A stretch of DNA of 64,000 nucleotides from Mesostigma viride. Lineage: Eukaryota > Streptophyta > Mesostigmatophyceae > Mesostigmatales > Mesostigmataceae. Numbering within the stretch: position 1 is the first letter of the stretch; each line of letters opens with the position of its first letter. The stretch is from the NCBI GenBank assembly GCA_009746045.1, contig RPFO01000072.1:528105-592104 (forward strand), given 5' to 3'. The notes beneath the pieces are model-generated. The model was not told where the DNA came from and ran no database searches. It saw only the letters and a program-made list of their open reading frames with translations. Below are positions 32,865 to 45,100 of the stretch, in pieces. A program made the position numbers and the translations under genes.

Positions 32865-35800
32865 GGTGGGGTGTGGGATTCCCCCCATCGCGGTGCCTGC
32901 GGTCCTCTCCTCCAGATCTTTGGCGTCGTCTGGAGTGGCCCGAGCGCGCACTTCTTCCACACCTTTTTGGACAAGTGGTTTCGGGGCAAGCGCGACACGC
33001 TCACCGCGATTCGAAAGGTGGGGCAGAAGATGGAGCCATGGCTTCTTTGGGAAAGGAAAGGGCGATGGGGCTGTCAGCACAGGGCACAAGGCACAAGGCA
33101 CAAGGCACAAGGCACAGGGCACAAGGCACAAGGCACAAGGCACAAGGCACAAGGCACAAGGCGCAAGGCGCAAGGCACAAGGCACAAGGCGTAAGGCACA
33201 AGGCACAAGGCACAAGGCACAAGGCACAAGGCACAAGGCACAGGGCACAAGGCACAAGGCACAAGGCACAAGGCACAAGGCACAAGGCACAAGGCACAAG
33301 GCACAGGGCACAAGGCACAAGGCACAAGGCACAAGGCACAAGGCACAAGGCACAAGGCACAGGGCACAAGGCACAGGGCACAAGGCACAAGGCACAAGGC
33401 ACAGGGCACAAGGCACAAGGCACAAGGCATGTGGCGCTTGGGGCGAGCATGCACTCTGTAAAGATCGTGTCTACTGCGACCTACAATGGTCCATGTCTAC
33501 TACAACCGTGATGGTCCATGTCTACTGTGACCGTGATGGTCCATGTCTACTACAACCGTGACGGTCCATGTCTACTGTGACCGTGATGGTCCATGTCTAC
33601 TACAACCGTGATGGTCCATGTCTACTGTGACCGTGATGGTCCATGTCTACTACAACCGTGATGGTCCATGTCTACTGTGACCTACAATGGTCCATGTATA
33701 TTAACACGGTGTGGTGGTAGGGTAAGCGGCCAGGCTGTCAACGAACCAGACAACAGCTCTTGAAGCTGCACGTTTCTTGCTGGCATGTAATTGCTTGGTT
33801 AAGCAGTGGCGGCCCATTCTTTGTTGATGTGAGGGTGCCATCTCTGAGGGCCCATTATCTGTCAATGCTGGCGGATGACCCAGACCCCGCTTGGCATGGC
33901 ATCACGGTTGAACGTGCCCTGGCATGGAAGGGTGCCCGACTCTCGTCCGATGCACGCGCGGTGCTTTGGCTACCAGCTCTTCCATTTTTTACTTTGGAAT
34001 GCATTTGCCCCTGATACCGCACGTGTGTCCCTGAGCACGCACGTACCCAACATGCAACCCCTTCTCACCCTCTTGAAGTCCTTCTGTACATTCATCTTGT
34101 GGGATTGTGCAGGTCATCATGGGCCCGCTAAACCCCGCGCTGTTAGCTGCCTTGTTTAACCTCCTTGCAGGTCATCATTGACCAGCTGACCTATGGCCCA
34201 GTCTGCAACAACCTGTTCATGATGTACATCACAATGGTGGTGGAAGGTGAGAGCAGCAGCTTGGGCGCCCCTGGCTAGGGACGTTGTGGGGTGCATGTAA
34301 TTGGGATGGGTGCATGTAAGTGCGATAGCGATATCTGGTGGGTTGCTGTTATCTCATGGCAAAGTGACCCCAAATCAGATAGCAGGTAATGGTGACGAAG
34401 ACCTCACCTTTGCCTCACGCCGGCGACGTCTCTGCTGACTCATTTGTGTGCACCTTTTCTGGCAACGCTTTTTTACCACGCGCCACCGTCCATCGCACTG
34501 CATACCAGCGGGGCCAGCTTGCTCACCTGCATCCTTTCTGTGCATCGCTGTTGCATAGGTGCCTATGTGTGGTAAACCTATGCCATGGCTTTCCGGAGAC
34601 CGTCGCCGGTGGCTTACTTTGACCTCTCCTGTGCTGTGTCGAGTTTTTCTGTTCCTAGTGCTCCAGCTCAGAAGCCTAGGCCCTTTCGCTTCAATTGGTT
34701 TGGTGCTCTGCTGGCTTCTATGTCCCCCTGTCCACAGGGCGGTCATGGGCGTTCGCGCGAGAAAAGTGGCGGAGGGACTACCCGGGTGTGCAGATGAATG
34801 GATGGAAGGTAGGTCGGAAGCACACATATAATACACATATATATAGCATATATACCCGGGTGTGCAGATGAATGGATGGAAGGTAGGTCGGAAGGGGGGA
34901 GGGAGGGAGGGAGGGAGGGAGGGAGGGAGGGAGGGAGGAGGGAGGGAGGGAGGGAGGGAGGGAGGGAGGAGGGAGGGAGGGAGGGAGGGAGGGAGGGAGG
35001 GAGGGAGGAGGGAGGGAGGGAGGGAGGGAGGGAGGGAGGGAGGGAGGGAGGGAGGGAGGGAGGAGGGAGGGAGGGAGGGAGGGAGGGAGGGAGGGAGGGA
35101 GGGAGGGAGGGAGGGAGGGAGGGAGGGAGGGAGGGAGGGAGGAGGGAGGGAGGGAGGGGGAGGGAGGGAGGGAGGGAGGGAGGGAGGGAGGGAGGGAGGG
35201 AGGGAGGGAGGGAGGGAGGGAGGGAGGGAGGGAGGGAGGGAGGGAGGGAGGCCCATCGCGCCCATTCCCAGGTCTGCAACCGTGGGCCTACTCCCTAGTT
35301 GGCCTACTACTATAGTGGGCCTGCTAGAATGGTAAAGAGCACCCATCGCATGTCTCTACTAGTCCAGCGGGCCCTACCTTCCTGCCATCATCCCAGCAGC
35401 GCTGCCGTCTGGGCGCCACTGGCCTGTTTGCTTGCCATCCTGTGTCAACCTCCACCTTGCGACTTGTCATGTTTGTATGGCCCCCTGCGTCCCCTCAAAA
35501 ACCTGCGCTGCTGGTGGTGACATTCTTATCCACCTATTATCTTCTGCTGCCGCCACACCGGCATGCGTGCTGCACCCCTTGTGTGCTCGTTCCTGCCCCC
35601 TCGCAGCTGTGGCCTCTGGCCGGCCTCATCAACTACAAGTTTGTACCGCTACAGCTGAGGGTTCTGTTCGTCAACATGGTCGCTTTCTGCTGGTATGAGT
35701 TGACATTGCTTCATCATGGGTGATGGCCTTCTGCTGGTGCGTGTTATCGTTGTAAATACGGCAAGGGGTGGCCTTGTGGTGGTGCGTGGTGTCATGGATG

Positions 35801-36162
35801 CCTTCACGACCGCTAGTTTGCTTTCACTGTGTCGCTACAAACTTTTCGACATTACAGCACCACCGTGAGTTACAAACTCACGTGACGGATGCAAGAGCTA
35901 CTATTCGGTACTACATTCCGGCACCACAATTGAGGTCAGTGTAGTACCCAGGTGATGGCTCCTAGAGCTAGCTACACTACCTACAGCAGGTTGGTTCCCT
36001 TTGAGCCCGTATCACATGTAAGTAAAAATTGAGCAAAAGTAACGAGCAATCATGCAACTGTGCTTTTTCACGCGTTGTTTCTGCTACCACATGAGCAGGT
36101 CCATCTTCCTCATCCTGCGGACGCAGCGGGGCCTCGCCGCCGCCACGCTGAAGTCCTCATGA
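31980..36162 (+). CDS. MPV17: MPV17/PMP22-family membrane protein
   Basis: Four-helix inner-mitochondrial or peroxisomal membrane proteins of the Mpv17/PMP22/Sym1 family; their exact transport role is unsettled. Exons: 31980-32012, 32133-32231, 32916-33017, 34171-34246, 34738-34808, 35607-35692, 36099-36162 (stop TGA 36160-36162). Codon phase is continuous and the product is 176 residues, the size of human MPV17. Family blocks in order: SWLLNFPLLQ, AVTSGVIAGTSDVIAQ, RRTALMA|IFGVVWSGPSAHFFHTFLDKW, KVIIDQLTYGPVCN, REKWRRDYPGVQMNGWK|LWPLAGLINYKFVPLQLRVLFVN, ending in a Trp at the last junction. The first exon is the least certain: only eleven codons before a GT donor, chosen because it gives the right phase and sequence. 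The introns contain (CA)n, heptamer, 24-bp and (GGGA)n repeats, and exon 5 with its donor is partly duplicated. Confidence 0.92.
32790..32863. repeat. (CA)n dinucleotide repeat
   Basis: About 37 CA units with a few interruptions, in the MPV17 intron 32232-32915. Confidence 0.97.
33078..33428. repeat. 7-bp (GGCACAA)n satellite
   Basis: About 50 heptamers with G/A variants in the MPV17 intron following exon 3. Confidence 0.97.
33480..33700. repeat. 24-bp minisatellite with 48-bp higher-order period
   Basis: Units of about 24 bp built on TGGTCCATGTCTACT alternate between an ACAACCGTGA and a TGTGACCGTGA form, giving an alternating higher-order structure. Confidence 0.9.
34779..34894 (+). repeat. 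Duplicated end of MPV17 exon 5 with its 5' splice site
   Basis: 42 bases (34779-34820) that include the last 30 bases of exon 5 and GTAGGTCGGAAG of the intron are repeated exactly at 34853-34894, 74 bp downstream. An AT-rich spacer lies between, and the (GGGA)n array follows immediately. The second copy is a potential alternative donor at 34883. Confidence 0.95.
34895..35250. repeat. (GGGA)n tetranucleotide array
   Basis: About 355 bp of GGGA with GGA interruptions, beginning at the last base of the duplicated donor. Purine-only on the sense strand. Confidence 0.98.
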
Positions 36163-37240
36163 AGATCATGTCCGGGGGCACTTCTGGAGCCTTTTCAACG
36201 CGTTCACTGGCAACTGTCACCGAGGGTTTCCCCCACCTATCGTCTTGAAACCACCCCGCCCAACTCGTCATGACGCGCCCAGAAAACAAGGGTGGCCTCA
36301 ACCCCTTTCTTTCTAATGTGCAGCGTGTGTAGAACCCATCGGTCTATCGCACCCGGTCCATCGCACGCAGTCACGTGCTCTTCATCGCATCCGCTACCTG
36401 CCGGCACCAGCTCGACTTACGCACTCTTACGGTGCCCAGAAGCCATGGACAAATTCCCCTTGCCTCCAATGTGCAGGCGCCCAGCTTTACATCCCTGGAC
36501 ATGCATACAGGTGCAAATCAAGCATCCTGCTATCGGGCCCGACCGCATTTTCCCAGTTTCATCTTTCCTCTTGTATATAGTAGTATTAACTTTCCGGGTG
36601 CTGATCGGCCTTGCCTTCAATATGCTCGTGCACAGTATCATAGACTGCACCCTGTTCACCAGTGCACCAGCCGCACGATGTGCACCTCTGTGGCTCACAG
36701 GCGACGTGAAAGGCGCCAGAAATTGACGATAAACCCGCAGATGCAAGTTGTGGAGCCTGTAACGAAGATGCTTGAGTAGGCACTGGACAAGTGCGCTAGG
36801 TTGTTTCAAGGATTGTTGAAGTGAGCCAGTGGGCTTTTCAAAAAAGTGCTTGCTCAAACAAAGAGTGATACGTGGAAGTCAACGCGGGGCATAGTGCGCT
36901 GCGTTCTCCCCCTTCCTCTGCTCCAGCCAGCTGCTGTGCCGCAGTGTTTTAGGACCACCCCTGTTAGTTAATTGGCGGGATCGATGCGGTGCATATGAGA
37001 CAGCTATATGTGCTTTAATTGATTCAAGGACCTTATAGGCCAAGCGTGTCCCATGGTTCAGCAATCAGCATGTTACAAATCTAAAACAATTGGATCGCTG
37101 GCCCACCGGCAAGGAAGACCACGTACATGCGACATCATTATAGATATATAGATATTCTGATCAGGCACTCCGCAAAGGTGACAACCTTTGCGTTCAGTGC
37201 CGGGCCGCGGAAAACGCGGAAAACGCGATCTGCAAATGAA
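36163..37240. other. Intergenic; no gene seen
   Basis: Downstream of MPV17. Frames such as 36292-36726 have no family features. An imperfect inverted relation with retroelement sequence begins after 37360. Confidence 0.4.
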
Positions 37241-37297
37241 TCCGACCGGAATCGAACTGGGGACCTCTCGCACCAATTTTGCTGACTATAGGACGGA
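37241..37297 (-). other. Possible tRNA-derived (SINE-like) relic
   Basis: On the minus strand, AGTTCGATTCC resembles the B box of tRNA genes, and the ends TCCGTCC/GGTCGGA can pair with one mismatch. The segment is only 57 nt and has no acceptable anticodon arm, so it is not a working tRNA. Confidence 0.25.
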
Positions 37298-37365
37298 CGT
37301 CTCCGGTTACCATGGCATCGCCAACTTACACCTACAGATATAGACGTATAATTAACCATTCATTG

Positions 37366-37580
37366 ATAGCGATTCGGGCTGTGGTGCCCGCAACCCCATG
37401 TAACTCGGAACTAGATTAATTCATTAATGTACATGTGACTGCGTCACGTGAGCACAAGTCCTCAGTGAGAGAGGAACATGGGATCGGAACTAGATAGCTA
37501 CATCCATCCACCCCATCCCATATTCATTTTGATCGATCCCTGCGGTGTAATGCTCATGTGACGCAGTTACGTGTAAATTA
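37366..37580. mobile_element. Rearranged LINE 3'-end fragments
   Basis: Contains pieces of the conserved 3' segment in both orientations: GCGATTCGGG...GTGCCC, a diverged hairpin region at 37430-37450, and CATCCACCCCATCCCAT with a TTAA-rich tail near 37577. Confidence 0.6.
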
Positions 37581-37784
37581 ATTAAATTAAATAAATGAAA
37601 ATGGGAAGTTTGCTGTATTTTTAATTTCCATTCAGTACTTCGATCACACGGCCCATGACAGCCTACCTATGGTATTGCACTGGTTGTATTGCACCCACAG
37701 TGTTGCGCCCCTGCACCATGCTGTGGAGAGAGAGCTCTGTGGCCTGCCCACTTGCGGCAGTGAGAGAAGCTAGGGCGGCCCGAT

Positions 37785-37938
37785 GGTGTAAGCTATCTAG
37801 GTCCTAGTTACAGGGTTGTGGGCACCACGGCCCGAATCGCTATGAGTGCCATACACGGTCACACGCGGAGCCCCCACAGACTTGGAGGTGGTCTCCTTCA
37901 TCACTACTTGCCATCTATCCTTGCGCACCATCTGCCTC
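37785..37938 (-). mobile_element. LINE 3'-end copy interrupted by another copy
   Basis: Matches the 3' segment from TAAGCTATCTAGGTCCTAG to the CTGCCTCCAT position, where the (TTAA)n tail of the next copy begins at about 37941. Confidence 0.8.
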
Positions 37939-38372
37939 CATTAATTAATTAATTAATTAATTAATAGACACGTGACTGCGTCACGTGAGCATAAGTCCTC
38001 AGTGGGAGGGGAACATGGGATGGAATGGATGGTATAAGCTATCTAGGTCCTAGTTACAGGGGTGTGGGCACCGCGGCCCGAATCGCTATGAATGCCATAC
38101 TTGGTCACACGCGGAGCCCCCACAGGCTTGGGGGTGGTCTCCTTCATCACTACTTGCCATCTATCCTTGCGCACCATCTGCCTCCATATTACAGACAAAC
38201 CAGGAGGCTGCCCGGGGGTGAGCCCGTCACGTCTAGTGTAGCACATGTCCATGCCGAGTCTATCACGAAAAGTCCACGGGTGGCGGCCCTGCCGCGCGCC
38301 GCCTGGGGCGCGCCAGGTTAGGACATCCCGCCCCTTCTCAGGGATATGTGTTACATATCCTCCCCACGGAGG
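37939..38372 (-). mobile_element. LINE 3'-end copy, minus orientation, with hairpin
   Basis: (TTAA)n at 37941-37963, perfect hairpin at about 37970-37988, then the reversed coding end to about 38325. It continues into the ACACATATCC...CACGGAGG motif shared with 21.2 and 23.6 kb. Confidence 0.85.
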
Positions 38373-39148
38373 TATGTTCAATCAATTACCTAATTATTAT
38401 ACCATGACAAAAGATCACAGACAACGTTCCAACAATGGCGACCCAAACGTCCTAACATCAACGTACACGTCTTGCTTGTTCCAAAGTTAGCCTGAAACGG
38501 ACCAAGTCACAGGATCTCAAGATAAGATTCCTCCACCATTCTTACTTAACACACTTACAAGACAGCACATAGGCCAGTCTGGCAGAATCTTTGTGAAGCG
38601 ATACTGAATCTTGCATGGTCCACACTGGCGTTATGAAGGACCTGACTTAGGACTGGAAGGACGGGACCAATCAGCTAACCCCATGTCGACCAGGCCACGA
38701 CCAATAAGGGCACTACCAAGGCTTCGAACAAACATTTCAGGTCGCAATGCCCTCCTCTGTTAGAACCTTCTAATTTCCTCAATACTTGTCCAAAAGACTC
38801 CGAATAAAAGCCAAACTTTCACAACACATTGGATGTAACAACTGAATCACTTTTGGTTGTTACAATAATATCCCCCACTAGTGACTATATGGTTGGGGCA
38901 TGATGCAGGCGATATTTGTAACTTTCGTGAAACTGTTTTTCTAATTAATGAGATTAGCGTAGTACTCCGTGGCATGCCCATACGCATGACACACAAGTAC
39001 TTACTTATTTACTTGTCACCGCTTCGCCCGCTTCACAGCGGCTGCACCATCCAACATGTGCGCTGTGGGCACCGCTGTCCATTCCCTAACCACCTGCGGC
39101 GGGATTGGAACATAGGGATCAGGCGATGCCCGTCACTGGCCATCCACC
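38373..39148. other. Intergenic; no gene seen
   Basis: AT-rich, short frames only; lies just downstream of the CSTF1 stop codon on the opposite strand. Confidence 0.4.
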
Positions 39149-42100
39149 TCACTGGCCATCCAGGAACCATCCTTCCCTTGGCTGCCAAAACCTAATAGTT
39201 CGGTCGTCCGCTGCCGTGAGGAAAACAGGATCTGACGGTGAGTGCGCCAGCACATTGGGCGGCGTGGCCCCGTGCTCCGCGTCAATTCGGTCCACAAGTT
39301 CGCCCGTGCGCGTGTCCCACACAACCACCTGCGCACAGGACAGGTTTTGCACGATGTTGTGAATGAATCAGTCATCGATGAGACAACCAGCGCAGGCCAG
39401 AAATATGTGTTGGCGTTCAGTCATCGTTGGCGGTGAACAAGGGTTACTAAAAGGAAGAATAGCTTATCCATGACCGGTCACTGGCCAGGACGCTGTGTGA
39501 TATCGACAACCTCCGCATCCGATTGTCAGCAAAGGTGGCAACCTTGGCATCCGATCGTCAGCAAAGGTGGCAACCTTGACATCCGATTGTCAGCAAAGGT
39601 GGCAACCTTGGCATCCGATTGTCAGCAAAGCTGGCTCTAGGTCACAGGAGAGCTTTGGGGAAGAAACTGCATGACAATGGAACAAAGCCACATGTATTTG
39701 CAGGCTACTATACGGGCCGGGGGGGAGGGGGGGGGGGGGGGGGCGGGAGCACAAAGCAGTATACTGATGCACTACGCAGCCCAGGTAAGCACGGCGCGGG
39801 CCATGCTGCGCACTCAGCGTTGTGGATAGACGAGGAGCTTCAAGAGCGCTAGCGACAAAATATTACACAATTCATACATGAATGCCATAGCATTTTCTGG
39901 GTACAACTTGAAAAAACTCCGCGCCAACAAGTCAGCATCGGTTCATCCGTGCCATCCTGCCGTGGACAGTGAGCCTTGTGGGGCGATTCCGACAGGAGAA
40001 AACTTGTAACACGAACAAATTCGTCAAATGCATCGCAGCCACCTCCCCTGCAAAACCGTCAGCGGTAGCTACAGCAGGGGCGGCCATGATTTCGTCACAA
40101 CACCCATGGCCAGACAGGGACCGATGCCCAACTATAACGCCTGGCACTGGCGAGAGGAGGATGTAAATAATGCGTGGTACGTGACGAAGTATCAATCGCA
40201 CTACACAGTACGTTGGTACATGAGGTATCATGTAGTCGCACCAGGCAGCCGCCGCCCAAGTTGCCTCACCTGGTTCTGCGGTTCGTCCACCGCCAGAATA
40301 AACTCTTCCTCGTGGCCAAAGATCGCCTGCTCCGCAACGTGTGCCATGTTCACCCAGAGCGGACGTGATACCGCCCCAAGCACAGTGACAGAGGGGGCGC
40401 GTACCCGACGGCGCCCGACATCCGCACGTACGCACATGAGTTATCCACAGGTAATATGGGCATGAGCGGGCATGCAGTAGAGCACACGGGGTACACCGTC
40501 CGCATTAGTAGTTTTATATAAATAATTAGCTTCTGTAAAATGTTACGGCTGAAAACCAGGAAACAAACAAAAGAAAATTAATTAATTAACTCCGGGGGCT
40601 GAGGACTGGACTAAACAAACAAACAAACAAAATTAAATTAATTAACTCCTGTGGGCTCTGGGTATCACTGACCTCCACTGACTCTAGCCTATGGCCGGCG
40701 AAGGGGGGCCGCCGGGCCGGATTGCCGGCTGAATTGGGGACGGCGTGTACGATATCTACCAAACAAACAAAAGAAATTTATTAATGAAATAAGTACCCAT
40801 GTGCCTTGAACGGCTGCAGGACAAACAAACAAACAAAAGGTTTTGATTAAATCATATAGATCCCGGGACTCTAACTGGCTCCCAACAAACAATCCAGGGT
40901 TATTCATAATGCAAATACGGCAAAAATTGACCCCTAATAACAAACTACTAATGCGGACGGTGTACGAAGTGTGAGCTCACACGAGCAGCATGCACTCCGT
41001 AAAATGCATGCAGTTCTATGCCTGGACATGCATCCAGGTTGTGGCAAGGTCGGCAAAGTGGTCTGCCTTGCTTCGGGGTGGATTTACGCCGGGGGGGCTA
41101 CCGTTTTCTCTGTCTTCTGTGGCTAAACTGGCACTCAGGCCAAAGAAAAGACGCTTGCCCACACAGACCACAAGTAATGGATGGTTCCTCTACTAGGAGG
41201 CCCTGCTCAGCACCTGCGCTGGGCGGGTACGACGAGGCCCAGCTCAGCATGCGGGCACCTCCCCCAGCTCAGCACGGGTGCAGGACTAACATAGAAAAGT
41301 TTGCAGGGCAGGGAAGGCCGGTGCGGGGAGAGCCATTGAGTAACAGGACCCAGTTCAAATAGCCGCGCAATACTACAAGCCTGCAACTACAAACCGCGCA
41401 ATCAAGTGGTACGCCTACAACTGCCGTTCACGAGAGCAAGCAAATAGCCACGCAACCCCCCCCTCTCCACCTTTTCCTTTCCCTTCCCCTTACCCCTAGC
41501 CTTTCCATTCCCCGCACCCACCTGCGCAGCAGGCCGTCGGCACACCCCGGCCCCCGTGTAGGCCACCACCATCTTGCCCGTCCCGAGATCCCACAGGGTC
41601 ACGCACGCATCGGTGGTACGCGTGAGCAGGTACCTAGGCGGGGGGGTGGCACAGGGGTGACAGGGTGAGGGTCCAGTGGGGGAGCCACGTTAGAAGGGCT
41701 CCAACCGCCCACGATGCAGAGCAGTGTCACGCATTACCCACCAAGACAACGACAAGAGTTGAACAGCCCACCAAGACAACGACAAGAGTCAATCAGCCCA
41801 CCAAGACAACGACAAGATTTAAACAGCCCACGAAGACAACGACAAGAGTTGAACAGCCCACCAAGAGTTCCCGTCCATGTCAGAGGCTGAAAGCAACCGA
41901 CTCCCACACACGGACGGGTCAGTTAGGAGCTTTCTGGAAAGTTGAAGCAGTTTCTTATGAGCTTTCTTATGAGATTTCTTATGTGCTTTCTTATGAGCTT
42001 TCTGGAACATTGAGGCAGGCGATGTCAGATTGATGAGGGGCGAAACAAGACAATCACTCCTCCCACCACGCCCTTGCCGAACACACCCCTTATCCGCACT

Positions 42101-45100
42101 CACAGCTTTACTTTACATGAAAAGTGTACCAGGACCCAGCAGAAGTGGGAAATGGTTGGCCCTCCATGAACAGTACGGAAGTAGGAAGCACCACCATGAG
42201 CAGTGCCCGGGCCAAACAAAAGAACTAGTCGTCGCAGCCATTTCACCCCCCACCCCCTCCCTTACTTTTGGTTGCGTGAGAAAGTAGCGGACAGGGCCTC
42301 CACCGCGGGTGGTTTCCCTCCACCGGTCGTGACCGGTGCGCCTGTGCCCCCGCGTGTGCTGGCATTGATCACGCGTATGCACTGCCCGCTGACGCCGTCC
42401 CATAGCCGCACGCATCCGTCACGCGAACATGAGGAGTACATGGCCCCGCTGGGCGCAAATTGGACCTGTCGCGGTGGAATCGGTCACGGGTTGGTGACAT
42501 TTGTTAGGCCAAGGGGTGGTGGTGGGATCACTGGAAACCAGGGCGCGGACAAGGGAAGGCGCAAGGTGCGCGCTGCAAAGACAACCGCGTCTGTGTCGCA
42601 TACCCCCCACCAAACCATGACAAGAAAAGACAAAAGGAAAAGTACCCAAAGGCACCCACTGATGCCCATGTTTAGGGTTTAGGGTTTAGGGTTTAGGGTT
42701 TAGGGTAAAAGGAAACGTACCCAAAGGCACCCACTGATGCCCATGTTTAGGGTTTAGGGTTTAGGGTTTAGGGTAAAAGGAAAAGTACCCAAAGGCACCC
42801 ACTGATGCCCATGTTTAGGGTTTAGGGTTTAGGGTTTAGGGTAAAAGGAAACGTACCCAAAGGCACCCACTGATGCTCATGTTTAGGGTTTAGGGTTTAG
42901 GGTTTAGGGTAAAAGGAAACGTACCCAAAGGCACCCACTGATGCCCATGTTGCCCCCCTCGTGCATATGCATACGCATGCATGAAGGTGTACATGCATAT
43001 CGAGCCTATCTCTGCACAGGGGAAGCAGCGATCTGGGCCGTGTGTGGAAGAGTCATTATTCTGTGTGTGTTGCCGAGCGGGCATGTGACAGACGCACACG
43101 CGAGCTCACACGTACGTGGTTGATGGGCCCCCCCTGGTGCTGCTCCTGCAGGTTGGGCGGCAGGAAGCACTGGAACGAATTGACCTCGTAGAAGTGGGGA
43201 ATGCCGTGGTCCGTGCCTGGTGGGGGGGTGTGGCACAAGAAAGCGAACACAACGTGCCAGGTGGCAGCCGATAGGACGGCACCCGGCGGCAGCAGAAAGG
43301 GAAGCGGACGCAGCGTTATGCGATTTGGTACTGATGCGGTCAGGCAGCACGCTATGTTTAGGAGTGTAAATATATCATACAGGCGTTTGCAGTAGAAGTA
43401 TAAACCGTTGCAGGAGCAACTAAAAAAGGATGAAACAAGACACATACACAAATGAATCCATGGTCTGAGACTCGTCCATTACTCCTGTGTGGGAACACAT
43501 CACCCTTTGATTCAAACAGCATTGCTGTGTGCAGAGAGGCAACCGTTTGTTACCCTCTGCCTTCGCCTAATAAGAGCTTTATTTAGTTTTAGTAAAGCCC
43601 CATCTGCATGCCACAGAGGTGCACCCCCTGGGCACATTGATGGAGTAGCAGCCAGCCAACAACTTTACAACCCATGCAAATGACAGGATGCATGTCACTA
43701 TTCGCGCATATGCATCACACACACGCACACGCACTCATGGCCGAGATGTGGCAAGCAGCACGTGCCGTGCAGCGGGCATGCGCAAGGGCACTTGTTCATG
43801 TTCAAACGATATCGCGGAGGTGATGCACCGGACAGGGAAGCAGATGCAACCCATGAGGAGTGGGCAACGGCGGCAGGCGGGGGTGCTCATTCCTTGGCGG
43901 GGCTTTATGAAGATGGGGGCATGAGACATCGGGGGGTGGGGCAGTGATATAGCCGTAAGTCCCCCCCCCCCTACTTGTGGCAGCAGGAACGGGTGTATGC
44001 ATCACCCACGAGAGGCAGGCACTATTTGACACTCCGCGGAGTCCTTATTTTGGGCAGTAAAGGGGAGCGGGCAGGGGCATGCACCGGCGTAGCATATGAG
44101 GACGCGACTGCTGCCTACTGGGGGCATAGGCCACAAGGCGATGAGTGCTGCTGCATGCACCGGCCACGAAGGTGACAGATGCAAGTGCGCGTACCGGCAA
44201 CAAAGTAGTCGCCCGACGGGTGGAAGCTGACGCTGCGCACTGCGTGCGTGTCCTGCACAGCGCACACACAGAGAACGAGAAGAAACAGACAGGTGAGCCT
44301 TAACAGGTGAGTCAAGGCAACGGGGGTGCTTCTCCTGCATGCCCCACATGCATTCTGAGAATCGTCCAAAACGGGCCAGAAGTGAGGGTGGTTTCCAGGG
44401 TTTGGGAAAAAGTGCTGGCACCGGTGGAGTGTGATGATGAACATGGTTGATGGATGACGACAGGGAATGGCATCCGTGGAAGAGGAAAAGAAAGGGGATA
44501 AGTGGAAGAGGAGAAGAAAGGGAGATAAGTGGAAGAGGAGAAGAAAGGGAGATAAGTGGAAGAGGAGAAGAAAGGGAGATAAGTGGAAGAGGAGAAGAAA
44601 GGGAGATAAGTGGAAGAGGAGAAGAAAGGGAGATAAGTGGAAGAGGAGAAGAAAGGGAGACAAGTGGAAGAGGAGAAGAAAGGGAGATAAGTGGAAGAGG
44701 AGAAGAAAGGGAGATAAGTGGAAGAGGAGAAGAAAGGGAGACAAGTGGAAGAGGAGAAGAAAGGGAGATAAGTGGAAGAGGAGAAGAAAGGGAGATAAGT
44801 GGAAGAGGAGAAGAAAGGGAGATAAGTGGAAGAGGAGAAGAAAGGGAGATAAGTGGAAGAGGAGAAGAAAGGGAGATAAGTGGAAGAGGAGAAGAAAGGG
44901 AGATAAGTGGAAGAGGAGAAGAAAGGGAGATAAGCGGAAGAGGAGAAGAAAGGGAGATAAGTGGAAGAGGAGAAGAAAGGGAGATAAGTGGAAGAGGAGA
45001 AGAAAGGGAGATAAGCGGAAGAGGAGAAGAAAGGGAGATAAGTGGAAGAGGAGAAGAAAGGGAGATAAGTGGAAGAGGAGAAGAAAGGGAGATAAGTGGA

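Noticed and set aside
42625..42955. True chromosome end
   Set aside because: The TTTAGGG blocks are short, spaced by a unique spacer, and CSTF1 exons continue on both sides.
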